DNA from: Flavipsychrobacter sp.
Lineage (GTDB): Bacteria; Bacteroidota; Bacteroidia; Chitinophagales; Chitinophagaceae
Length of the DNA stretch: 64,000 nt
Direction: 5' to 3'
Assembly: GCA_016786665.1 (NCBI GenBank)
Contig: JAEUVZ010000069.1
Coordinates: 1-64,000, forward strand
The notes below the pieces were generated by a model that ran no database searches, had not been told where the DNA came from, and saw only the letters and a list, made by a program, of their open reading frames with translations. The position numbers and the translations under genes are program-made. Positions 57,120-64,000 of this stretch are shown in pieces (the first letter of the stretch is position 1; every line of letters begins with the position of its first letter).

Positions 57120-57842
57120 TTGCGTAGATTCACGGCACGGATCTTACATTTTTTCTCTCCCAATAAACAGTTGGTATTGCAACTGGAGCATATGCTAGGC
57201 TTCAGGCCCAATCACCTGCCGTATTACCAACTGGCACTGATGCACCGCTCTAAGATAGAAGAGCTGGCACAGAACAATGAGCGCCTGGAGTTCCTGGGGG
57301 ACGCTATGCTGGGCGCCATAGTGGCGGAATACCTCTTTAAGAAATACCCTTACCAGCCGGAAGGCTACCTTACGGAACTGCGCTCGCGCATCGTTCGCCG
57401 CGAAACGCTGAACAACGTAGCTATGCGCATGGGCCTGCAGAAGATGGTGCAGTATAACCAGAACGACCGCGGGCTGAGCCGCAGCCACATATTCGGGAAC
57501 GCACTGGAGGCGCTTATAGGCGCGGTGTACCTGGACCAGGGATTCGCACGCACCCGCAGCTTTATACTTAAGCAGCTGATAAAGCCTTACATAGACATAG
57601 AACTGCTGGCGGAAACCGATACCAACTACAAGAATAAACTACTCAGCTGGGCACAGCGCGCCGGGCACGAGCTGAGCTTTGAAACGCTGGACGAAAGCAT
57701 GGAAGGCTCGCGCAAGCTGTTTACCATAGGTATAGCGCTGAACGGCGAAGTGATAGCGCAAGGCTCGGGCTACAACAAGAAGGAAGCCGGCCAGGTAGCG
57801 GCGCAGAAGGCGCTGGAGGTGCTGAAGATCAGTGGCAGTTAG
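57120..57842 (+). CDS. rnc: Ribonuclease III
   Basis: Cleaves double-stranded RNA in rRNA and mRNA maturation. 240 residues. The catalytic signature NERLEFLGDAMLGAIVAEYL (about 58-77) contains the Glu and Asp metal ligands; HIFGNALEALIGAVYLDQGF has the second Glu. The C-terminal 70 residues are a double-stranded RNA-binding domain (NYKNKLLSWAQRAG, GYNKKEAGQVAAQKAL). The start is TTG at 57120, three bases after the fabF stop; the next Met is far inside the domain. The last codons run into an AACTG-type repeat array. Confidence 0.95.
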   Translation: MRRFTARILHFFSPNKQLVLQLEHMLGFRPNHLPYYQLALMHRSKIEELAQNNERLEFLGDAMLGAIVAEYLFKKYPYQPEGYLTELRSRIVRRETLNNVAMRMGLQKMVQYNQNDRGLSRSHIFGNALEALIGAVYLDQGFARTRSFILKQLIKPYIDIELLAETDTNYKNKLLSWAQRAGHELSFETLDESMEGSRKLFTIGIALNGEVIAQGSGYNKKEAGQVAAQKALEVLKISGS

Positions 57843-57894
57843 CAGTGGGCAGTTTACAGTTTGCAATTAGCAGTTTACAATTTACAGTTAGCTG
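57833..57894. repeat. Degenerate CAGTTT/CAGTTA short repeat array
   Basis: Units such as GGCAGTTAGCAGT, CAGTTTACAGTTTGC and TTACAGTTAGC; the reverse complement of the AACTG-type array at 47911-47990. It starts within the last codons and stop of rnc. Confidence 0.8.
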
Positions 57895-57985
57895 CAAGTA
57901 TTTGGAGTATGCCGGTATGAGGTCACGGAGCGGGGTTTCATGAGGTTGCTGTGTAGTGCTTCGTTGAAATGGCGGCTGTGGGAAG

Positions 57986-58471
57986 CTAATGACACTTAAA
58001 GTGTTCGAAGGGTTCTTTGCAGGAGTTGCATTTATAAAGCGATTTGCACGATGTGGCTGCAAACTGGGCGCTGAGCCCGGTATTGAGCGATCCGCAGCGG
58101 GGACAGGGTACATTATCATCTTCAAACAGGCCGAGGGGATTAGATGATTTGCGGTAGGGCGGCGCTATGCCGTATTCTTTCAATTTCTGTTTTCCCTCTT
58201 CGCTCATCCAGTCGGTAGTCCAGGCGGGACTTAGCTGATTTTCGATGTTCACTTTCTTTACGCCCTTGCTCAGGAGCGCTATCCTTATCTGCATCGCAAT
58301 CACATCCATCGCCGGGCAGCCGCTGTAGGTGGGTGTAATGGTGATAATAGCGGTGTTGTCATCAGATACCTGCACATTGCGTACGATGCCGAGGTCCAGG
58401 ATGGTAAGCACGGGCACCTCGGGGTCGGTTACCGTGCTTAGCCAATCGTATATCTGTTGCTGTGTCGCCAT
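57986..58471 (-). CDS. paaD: Phenylacetyl-CoA epoxidase subunit PaaD
   Basis: PaaD is needed for maturation of the phenylacetyl-CoA oxygenase, probably in iron-sulfur or di-iron assembly. From the ATG at 58471 the protein has 161 residues: an N-terminal MIP18/SufT-type domain (DPEVPVLTILDLGIVRNVQV, ITPTYSGCPAMDVI) and a C-terminal zinc-ribbon (CPRCGS, CNSCKEPFEHFKCH). The frame is open upstream to 58732 but that part is antisense to paaC and is not credible. It follows paaC after a 121-base spacer holding two REP-like hairpins. Confidence 0.92.
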   Translation of the reverse strand: MATQQQIYDWLSTVTDPEVPVLTILDLGIVRNVQVSDDNTAIITITPTYSGCPAMDVIAMQIRIALLSKGVKKVNIENQLSPAWTTDWMSEEGKQKLKEYGIAPPYRKSSNPLGLFEDDNVPCPRCGSLNTGLSAQFAATSCKSLYKCNSCKEPFEHFKCH

Positions 58472-58500
58472 GTTATCAACGGGTGCGTTAAACCCATTTG

Positions 58501-58530
58501 CTGCCGGGCGAAGGTGAACCCCGCCCCTAC
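58501..58530. repeat. REP-like hairpin, copy A
   Basis: CTGCCGGGCG followed by AAGGTGAACC and CCGCCCCTAC; the GGGCG and CGCCC arms can pair. Located between paaC and paaD. Confidence 0.75.
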
Positions 58531-58541
58531 ATTGTGCCTTC

Positions 58542-58570
58542 CTACTGCCGTGGAGGCGAACCGCCCCTAC
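58542..58570. repeat. REP-like hairpin, copy B
   Basis: CTACTGCCGTGGAGGCGAAC then CGCCCCTAC: a diverged copy of the same unit, 12 bases after copy A. Confidence 0.7.
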
Positions 58571-58592
58571 CGGTTGACTCACGCTTATTTCA

Positions 58593-59396
58593 TTACCACT
58601 GCATATTGGGGTAGGCGCGCTGAACGAACTGCAGCTCGGCGAGGATATAACCCAGGTGCTCGGAATGTTTTCCCTCTTTGCCTCCTTTGTGCATCCATCC
58701 GTCCGCGGGCACCTCCAGGTTAGCTTCGGCAAACACCTCCGCCACGCGTTCTTTCCACTGCGCCTTAATAGCCGCCAGGTCTATACCCATGGCTTTATCC
58801 GCTTCGCTCTCTATAAAGAACTCCCCGGTATATTGCCAGCGGTCGGCTATGGCGGCCTGTATGCGCTGCGCGCTTTCCTGCGTACCATCGCCCAGGCGGA
58901 TGACCCACTCACTGCTCCAGCGAAGGTGGTAGGTCACTTCTTTCAATGATTTCTCGGCAATAGCGGCGAGCGTTACATCGGCACTCTTTTGCAACTGTGT
59001 ATAAAAGAAGTAATTGAAACAATCGTAGAAGAATGAACGGATAACCGTGTACGCCCAGTCCTTATTGGGCTGCTCTACCAGCAGTACATTCCTGTAGTCC
59101 CAGCCATCGCGCAGGTAAGCGAGATCGTCCTCGTCTATCTGCTTTCCTTCCGCAATAATCTTCTGTATAGCGGTAGAGGTAAAGAAGTCCGCTCTTTCCG
59201 CATCGGGGAACGCATTAAACTGCTCCGCCGCATACTGATAAAGGCTCCTTGCCTGGCCCAGGTGATCAAGCGCCGTATTGGTAATGGCAATATCCTGCTC
59301 CAAAACAGGGCCGTGTCCGCACCACTCACTGATGCGGTGACCCAGTATAAGTGCGTTATCGGCAAGTTGGAGTGTATATTTTAGTAATGAAGTCAT
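58593..59396 (-). CDS. paaC: Phenylacetyl-CoA epoxidase subunit PaaC
   Basis: Structural subunit that pairs with PaaA. 267 residues of ferritin-like helices: LQLADNALILGHRISEWCGHGP, ITNTALDHLGQARSLYQYA, DWAYTVIRSFFYDCFNYFF, LKEVTYHLRWSSEWVIRLGDG. Glutamate/His carboxylate-bridge residues are present in part, but PaaC has no di-iron site. It lies 65 bases after paaB. Confidence 0.95.
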   Translation of the reverse strand: MTSLLKYTLQLADNALILGHRISEWCGHGPVLEQDIAITNTALDHLGQARSLYQYAAEQFNAFPDAERADFFTSTAIQKIIAEGKQIDEDDLAYLRDGWDYRNVLLVEQPNKDWAYTVIRSFFYDCFNYFFYTQLQKSADVTLAAIAEKSLKEVTYHLRWSSEWVIRLGDGTQESAQRIQAAIADRWQYTGEFFIESEADKAMGIDLAAIKAQWKERVAEVFAEANLEVPADGWMHKGGKEGKHSEHLGYILAELQFVQRAYPNMQW

Positions 59397-59461
59397 TGTT
59401 TGGTATTTCTCGCGCAGGCCGCCACGGATATCATCCGCACGTAACAGCAGAGCCTATGAAG

Positions 59462-59761
59462 TTACATGTGTTTCAACTCGTCGGGTAAATCGTAGAAAGT
59501 AGGGTGCCGATAAATCTTATCGGTAGCCGGCTCATACATTGAATCAGACTCGTGCGGGTCTGACGCGTGTATGTGTTTGCTTTCCACTACCCAGATGCTC
59601 ACGCCTTCCATTCGGCGGGTATATACATCGCGGGCGTTCTCCATCGCCATCTGTGCATCAGCAGCGTGCAGGCTGCCAGCGTGCTTATGATCCAGGCCTG
59701 CTTTACTGCGGATAAACACTTCCCACAGAGGCCATTCGTTTTTATAATCAGTTTGTGACAT
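59462..59761 (-). CDS. paaB: Phenylacetyl-CoA epoxidase subunit PaaB
   Basis: Small subunit bridging PaaAC heterodimers. 99 residues: WPLWEVFIRSKAGLDHKHAGSLHAADAQMA (parts: WEVFIRSKAGLDHKH), ENARDVYTRRMEGVSIWVV, ending KIYRHPTFYDLPDELKHM. Lies between paaA and paaC, preceded by REP-like copy C. Confidence 0.95.
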   Translation of the reverse strand: MSQTDYKNEWPLWEVFIRSKAGLDHKHAGSLHAADAQMAMENARDVYTRRMEGVSIWVVESKHIHASDPHESDSMYEPATDKIYRHPTFYDLPDELKHM

Positions 59762-59821
59762 TGTATGTTACGTTGTGTATTGCAAACGTTTTCTTAGTTC
59801 TGGTTATGATACGGTTCTTTT

Positions 59822-59853
59822 CTACTGCCGGGCGGAGGTGAACCCCGCCCTAC
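59822..59853. repeat. REP-like hairpin, copy C
   Basis: CTACTGCCGGGCGGAGGTG followed by AACCCCGCCCTAC; the GGGCGG and CCGCCC arms pair. It sits at the end of paaA (stop at 59857) upstream of paaB. Confidence 0.8.
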
Positions 59854-59856
59854 GAG

Positions 59857-60807
59857 TTACGCTGCTTCGCTTTTTGCTTTTCGTTCGGCGCGTTTGCCGG
59901 CATGCGCCAGGGCGGCTTCGCGCACCCAGGCTCCTTCTTCCCACGCCTTTTTGCGTGTTTCCAGCCGCTCTTTGTTGCAAGGACCATTTCCCTTTACCAC
60001 GTTCCAGAATTCGTCCCAGTCTATCTGCCCGTAGTCGTAGTGGCCGCGCTCTTCGTTCCACTTCAGGTCTTTATCAGGAATTTCCAGCCCCAGTATCCTG
60101 GTTTGCTCTACGGTTACGTCTACAAACTTCTGGCGGAGCTCATCGTTTGAGAAACGCTTGATGCGCCAGCGCATGCTCGACTCTGAGTTAGGGCTTTCCG
60201 CATCGGGCGGCCCAAACATCATAATGGAGGGCCACCACCAACGGTTGAGCGCATCCTGCGCCATTTTCTTCTGCTCCTCGGTACCGTTGGACAATGTGAG
60301 CATTATTTCGAAACCCTGGCGCTGGTGGAAGCTTTCTTCCTTGCACACGCGCACCATAGCACGGGCATACGGGCCGTAGGAGGTACGGCATAGCGGCACC
60401 TGGTTCATAATAGCCGCACCATCAACCAGCCAACCTATGGCTCCCATATCGGCCCAGGTAGTAGTGGGGTAATTGAAAATAGAAGAATATTTTGCTTTGC
60501 CGGAATGCAACTGCTCCAGCATTTCATCGCGGGTAATGCCGAGTGTTTCGGCAGCGCTGTAGAGGTAGAGGCCGTGGCCACCTTCGTCCTGCACCTTGGC
60601 GAGCAGTACCGCTTTTCGGCGGAGGCTGGGGGCGCGGGTTATCCAGTTGCCTTCGGGCAGCATACCTACAATCTCGCTGTGCGCGTGCTGGGATATCTGG
60701 CGAATGAGCGTCTTACGATAGTCATCCGGCATCCAGTCGCGGGGCTCAATGGTATCTTCCCTGTCTATCTTTTCGTCGAACTTTTCCTGAAAAGAATGTA
60801 CCGTCAT
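59857..60807 (-). CDS. paaA: Phenylacetyl-CoA epoxidase catalytic subunit PaaA
   Basis: Di-iron oxygenase that epoxidises the ring of phenylacetyl-CoA. 316 residues. Ferritin-like metal motifs: [17 protein letters not shown] (Glu), [21 protein letters not shown] (Asp-Glu-x2-His), [15 protein letters not shown] (Glu-x2-His) and the closing helices [21 protein letters not shown]. First gene of the paaABCD run, preceded by a TATCTTTG -7 element. No TetR-type regulator (PaaR) or paaE is seen within the window. Confidence 0.97.
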   Translation of the reverse strand: MTVHSFQEKFDEKIDREDTIEPRDWMPDDYRKTLIRQISQHAHSEIVGMLPEGNWITRAPSLRRKAVLLAKVQDEGGHGLYLYSAAETLGITRDEMLEQLHSGKAKYSSIFNYPTTTWADMGAIGWLVDGAAIMNQVPLCRTSYGPYARAMVRVCKEESFHQRQGFEIMLTLSNGTEEQKKMAQDALNRWWWPSIMMFGPPDAESPNSESSMRWRIKRFSNDELRQKFVDVTVEQTRILGLEIPDKDLKWNEERGHYDYGQIDWDEFWNVVKGNGPCNKERLETRKKAWEEGAWVREAALAHAGKRAERKAKSEAA

Positions 60808-60829
60808 CCGATTGTTTTTTTAGTATGGA

Positions 60830-60837
60830 CAAAGATA
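60830..60837 (-). promoter_or_regulatory. -7 element of the paa operon
   Basis: Minus strand TATCTTTG matches TAnnTTTG, 22 bases before the paaA ATG. No TTG at -33, which may mean activator dependence. Confidence 0.5.
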
Positions 60838-60987
60838 AGATTTATCGGGCGGTGTTTGGTAATACCTGCGTCTGAATAAAGCTATATAGGGATTATTAAC
60901 AATTATGTTCCGGACTAAACCTTCCGGCGTGGTTCGGCTGTTGCTGCCAGCGGCTTTCCGGCCGGCCGGAAAGCGGGAATACGGGTA

Positions 60988-63900
60988 CTAGTTCGCGAAA
61001 ATAAATCGAAGCATCAGGCCGCCGCGCGTGGTGGTGATGGGGAACGAGCTGGAAACGTATGGTATGCTCTGGTTCCTGTCGAAGAACAGCCGCAGAGTCA
61101 GTTTCTCGCTCACCACATAGTCTATGGTGGGCGATATACGGATAACCCGCTGGCCCCGCGTGGTGATACCAATATTCTGCGCCAGGAAGTTGTTGGTCGT
61201 GCGATCGTCGCGCACGGCTACATCTACCCTTATGGTCATATCGTTCTTCAGTTTCTTTACCCCCAGTATCTCGAACGGAAGCACCAGGCCCTTGATGCGG
61301 TAACCCGCACCTATGGTGTACTCGGTACTGTTGGTTTCGCTTACCTGGTAGTCTACCAGGCTAAGGCTGATGGTACGGCGCTTATTGAACTCGAACTTGG
61401 CGGTGACGTTGTTCCTGAACGCCGCGTCCACACCTATCAGCGGACTGAACGCCTCGGAGATAGTGATATTCGGCACCTGGAAGAACGGCACATAGTTGCC
61501 CGAGTTGGAGTCGATGAACGACGGGAAGCCCAGGTTGTACCTGTCCTGGAAGAAGAGCGACGTTACGAAGCTGTTCATAGACATAGTACCTGTGTACGCA
61601 TGGTTCACCACGAGGTTGCTCATAATGGGCTGGAAGACCGGGAGCTTGCTGAGGCCCGTGTACGACACCCTCCAGTTCGGCATCGGGAAGTAATCTTTAA
61701 ACGGATTCTTGCGGATGTTGTTCTGGCTGTTGTAGTCTATCAGCGGGGCGTCATTTACATTGCGGCCACCGTAGGCGGAGATGAAGGACGGGATGAGCAC
61801 ATCCTGTGAATACTCTGTATAACCTTTAGCGTAGGCCGGGTTGTTGGGGTCGGGCGTATTATTGGTGTACGGGTTGCTGCGGCCGAGGCGGTCAGAAACG
61901 GTTTCGCGGTTGTTCAGGAAGGTATTGTACAAAGCAGAGTTAGCGCCACCGGACTTGAATATAGTATTGATACCGATGTAGGAAACGGTGAAGCTACCTG
62001 TTTCGTAAGGATTGAGGTGATAATACCGCGCATTGGAGTCGGCAAGGTATTTATACAATTCATTGTGCGACTTGCTGAAGTTGCTGGTGAGCGTAAGGTC
62101 TACGCGGAAATCCTGGAACGGCTCCAGTGTGGCCGCGATATTAAAGTTCTGCGAGTACTGCTGCTGGAACTGGGCATTAAAAATAGAGTCTTTGCTCAGC
62201 AATCCTTTTTCGGCCTGCTGCTCCAGCCATAACTGTGTAGGCTGGTAGCCGTAAACGAAATCGAGACCGGGCTGTAAATTGTTGGACATATTAACCCCCA
62301 GGTTGGTAGTGCTGTCCATGTATCCCGGGAGGATGGTACCGGCGTTTTCGGTGTAGTTTACCGTTACGCGCTTCAGCATGGTTACCAATCGCAGACCAGC
62401 CTTCACCGCCGGGTTCATTTGCGGCATTGTATTGCGGCGGGCTTTTCGGGCGGCTTTGCGCTCACGCTTTTTCTTTTCCTTTTCGGCTTTAGCCTTAGCC
62501 TCTTCTATCGACTTCTGCACTTTGCGGAACGAGTCCAGCTCGCGGTCGCTCATCTTCGCCATCTGTATTTTCAACAGGGAGTCTTCTCTCGCCTGCTTCT
62601 GTATTTCCATCAGGCTCTTCGGCTTATCGGTAGTGTTGTTCTTGTTGTTACCCTGCTGGGCATTGCTGCCACCGCGCAAGTCTTTTACTTCGTTCTTGTT
62701 AGAACCCGGTTTGGTGTCTTCCCTGGAATCTTTACTTCCCGGGCGATTGTTGTTCTTATCGACACCCGGCTTAGAGCGCGGCCGTGGCTGGTTGGCCGCC
62801 TTCAGCCAACGGTTCTTATTATAGAGGTCTACAAACTTCAGCTCGCCATTGGCTTGCTTGGTTTGGGTGTTATTAATGGTGTTACCCAGGTTTCGCGCCA
62901 GTGTAGACGCCGCCGTCCAGGAATAGTTGGCGCTGTACTGCAGGCGCAGGCTCGTCCAGTCGGTAAGCGGCAGCTTGGTGAGGGGCAGGTTGTAGCTGGC
63001 GTTGAAGGTTTGCGCATAGAACGTATTTCTGCCAAACTGAGAAATGCGGTTCCACAATGAATCGCGCTTTTCTGGTGTGTTGACGCGGCCATATGGCTCG
63101 TCTACCCGCGACTTGTTGTTGGCCGAATAGTCGAACGACAGGGAACGGGTCAGTTCCCACCGCATGGTGTACATCCTGTCCCAAAGGAAGTTTTTGAAGA
63201 AAGTGGGTTCTATTTCGTACGGGCCATCGTCCAGGTCGCGGACTTTGGTTTCGTTGAAGGTACGGTTCACATCGGTGCGGAAAGTGAAGTTGGCCGGGAG
63301 CGGATTAAAGTTGAAATCCTTAACGAGCCCGAACCACTTTGATTTTGACTTAATGAGGCGCTTGAACGGCTCGATGGACTTTGACTTAATACCATAAGTA
63401 TAGCCGAGCCCGAAACGGTTGTTCACCAGTTCGTCGCGCTCAATAGTGGGATTACGTTTAAATTGTTTGTTGTAGGCATAGCTCACATCAAAGTTCTTAG
63501 CGCTCCAGGGCATGGTCTTAGCCGATTGCTTCTGCGGGTCTCCGGTGATACGGGCGTTCGATACGTTGACACTGGTCACCGAAGTGTAGTCTTGCGCCTG
63601 CTTGCGGAGGGAGTCGCGCTGAGCGGCATCCTGTGCGGCGTTGAGCTGGTCCTGGTATTTTACGTCCAGGTCGTATGGATTGTATTGCGGGTTGCTGATG
63701 TTCTCGGCATAGCCAATGAAGAACGGCAACTGCACGCCCCACTTGGCGGGCATCAATTTACCCAGGTTCAGATTGGTAGACGCATTGTATTGGTAGAAGT
63801 TGTCGCGGAAGCGCTGGTCAATTTTCTGGTCTATATTACCATAGCCCTGCGTGTGCATGCTACCCGCCAGGTTGATATTGCCAAAGTCGGCCAACTGCAG

Positions 63901-64000
63901 GCTTACCTTACCGGCGGCGGCGTAGCCGGGCTTCTCGTTGAAGCCCACCATGCGCATTTCATTAAACCAAACTTCGGTACACTTGGGGAAGCCGTCGTCT
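60988..64000 (-). CDS. sprA: Cell-surface protein SprA/Sov, T9SS translocon component (C-terminal part)
   Basis: The huge outer-membrane barrel through which T9SS cargo passes; needed for gliding. The frame runs from the right edge (codons for DDGFPKCTEVWFNE precede the first internal Met at 63957) to the stop at 60988, about 1003 residues. Visible marks: CTEVWFNEMRMVGF, LADFGNINLAGSM, GYAENISNPQYNPYD, a Lys/Arg/Glu-rich insert (about 500-530 of this part, KAEKEKKKRERKAARKARR), and many aromatic-rich strands ending SRGGLMLRFIFAN-like (TTRGGLMLRFIFAN). It explains how the three T9SS cargo proteins in this window would be exported. Confidence 0.95.
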   Translation of the reverse strand, partial: DDGFPKCTEVWFNEMRMVGFNEKPGYAAAGKVSLQLADFGNINLAGSMHTQGYGNIDQKIDQRFRDNFYQYNASTNLNLGKLMPAKWGVQLPFFIGYAENISNPQYNPYDLDVKYQDQLNAAQDAAQRDSLRKQAQDYTSVTSVNVSNARITGDPQKQSAKTMPWSAKNFDVSYAYNKQFKRNPTIERDELVNNRFGLGYTYGIKSKSIEPFKRLIKSKSKWFGLVKDFNFNPLPANFTFRTDVNRTFNETKVRDLDDGPYEIEPTFFKNFLWDRMYTMRWELTRSLSFDYSANNKSRVDEPYGRVNTPEKRDSLWNRISQFGRNTFYAQTFNASYNLPLTKLPLTDWTSLRLQYSANYSWTAASTLARNLGNTINNTQTKQANGELKFVDLYNKNRWLKAANQPRPRSKPGVDKNNNRPGSKDSREDTKPGSNKNEVKDLRGGSNAQQGNNKNNTTDKPKSLMEIQKQAREDSLLKIQMAKMSDRELDSFRKVQKSIEEAKAKAEKEKKKRERKAARKARRNTMPQMNPAVKAGLRLVTMLKRVTVNYTENAGTILPGYMDSTTNLGVNMSNNLQPGLDFVYGYQPTQLWLEQQAEKGLLSKDSIFNAQFQQQYSQNFNIAATLEPFQDFRVDLTLTSNFSKSHNELYKYLADSNARYYHLNPYETGSFTVSYIGINTIFKSGGANSALYNTFLNNRETVSDRLGRSNPYTNNTPDPNNPAYAKGYTEYSQDVLIPSFISAYGGRNVNDAPLIDYNSQNNIRKNPFKDYFPMPNWRVSYTGLSKLPVFQPIMSNLVVNHAYTGTMSMNSFVTSLFFQDRYNLGFPSFIDSNSGNYVPFFQVPNITISEAFSPLIGVDAAFRNNVTAKFEFNKRRTISLSLVDYQVSETNSTEYTIGAGYRIKGLVLPFEILGVKKLKNDMTIRVDVAVRDDRTTNNFLAQNIGITTRGQRVIRISPTIDYVVSEKLTLRLFFDRNQSIPYVSSSFPITTTRGGLMLRFIFAN

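Noticed and set aside
58472-58732. In-frame upstream extension of paaD
   Set aside because: Runs over REP-like repeats and antisense over paaC; the ATG at 58471 matches PaaD.

Overview
The window comes from the chromosome of a Bacteroidota bacterium, most likely a Chitinophagaceae/Sphingobacteriia-type organism (inferred, no species named). Three secreted proteins carry type IX secretion (T9SS) C-terminal signals, and the right edge enters a SprA-like T9SS/gliding protein. Menaquinone genes are of the futalosine type. Many promoters fit the Bacteroidota consensus TTTG-N19-TAnnTTTG, and Shine-Dalgarno sequences are mostly absent. Base composition is moderate, with two clearly AT-rich islands (about 20.9-22.35 kb and 50.8-52.0 kb) that look acquired.

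Layout. 1-6.3 kb, minus strand: the 5' part of a split metH (pterin domain onward), a small protein, a lipoprotein, ligA, a YciO/Sua5 protein and a tightly overlapping NAD-salvage group (NadR-like kinase, PAP2 phosphatase, PnuC). 6.3-20.9 kb: surface and secreted proteins (PQQ-type sugar dehydrogenase, barrel protein, a 1475-residue SprB-repeat adhesin, subtilisin), tRNA-Phe, an alpha/beta-hydrolase with a small membrane partner, a PUR-fold protein, a FemAB/GNAT-like transferase, an L,D-transpeptidase and a cytochrome-like lipoprotein. 20.9-22.7 kb: an AT-rich SIR2-like gene that begins exactly where an AbiEii-type toxin gene, next to its DUF6922 partner, is cut off. 22.8-28 kb: an RluA-type pseudouridine synthase, then a compact operon of membrane protein, amidohydrolase and DUF2235 hydrolase. 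28-37.7 kb: tRNA-Pro, DUF922 protein, queD-folE, mqnB, mqnD, hpt, a GH73/LysM protein, an O-methyltransferase, a LOG protein, a sodium:solute symporter and a barrel protein. 37.7-49.9 kb: GlcD-like oxidase, arylsulfotransferase-like protein, two receiver-type regulators, ABC-F protein, tRNA-Ala, lpxB, comA, aroE, a methyltransferase and DAHP synthase/chorismate mutase.

49.9-54.3 kb is an accessory, repeat-rich region. Near-identical 22-bp inverted repeats enclose a SLATT-type membrane protein and an OB-fold protein; hairpin repeats and truB follow. 54.3-64 kb is core again: DUF2795 protein, lolD, acpP-fabF-rnc, paaABCD (no paaE here, and peppered with REP-like hairpins), and the C-terminal portion of sprA.

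The best candidates for something undescribed are the SIR2-like gene in the AbiEii locus (its usual catalytic His appears to be Asn), the inverted-repeat-bounded SLATT/OB-fold pair, and the three-gene membrane protein-amidohydrolase-DUF2235 operon. Function is inferred in all three cases. No CRISPR array, rRNA operon or intact insertion sequence was seen.
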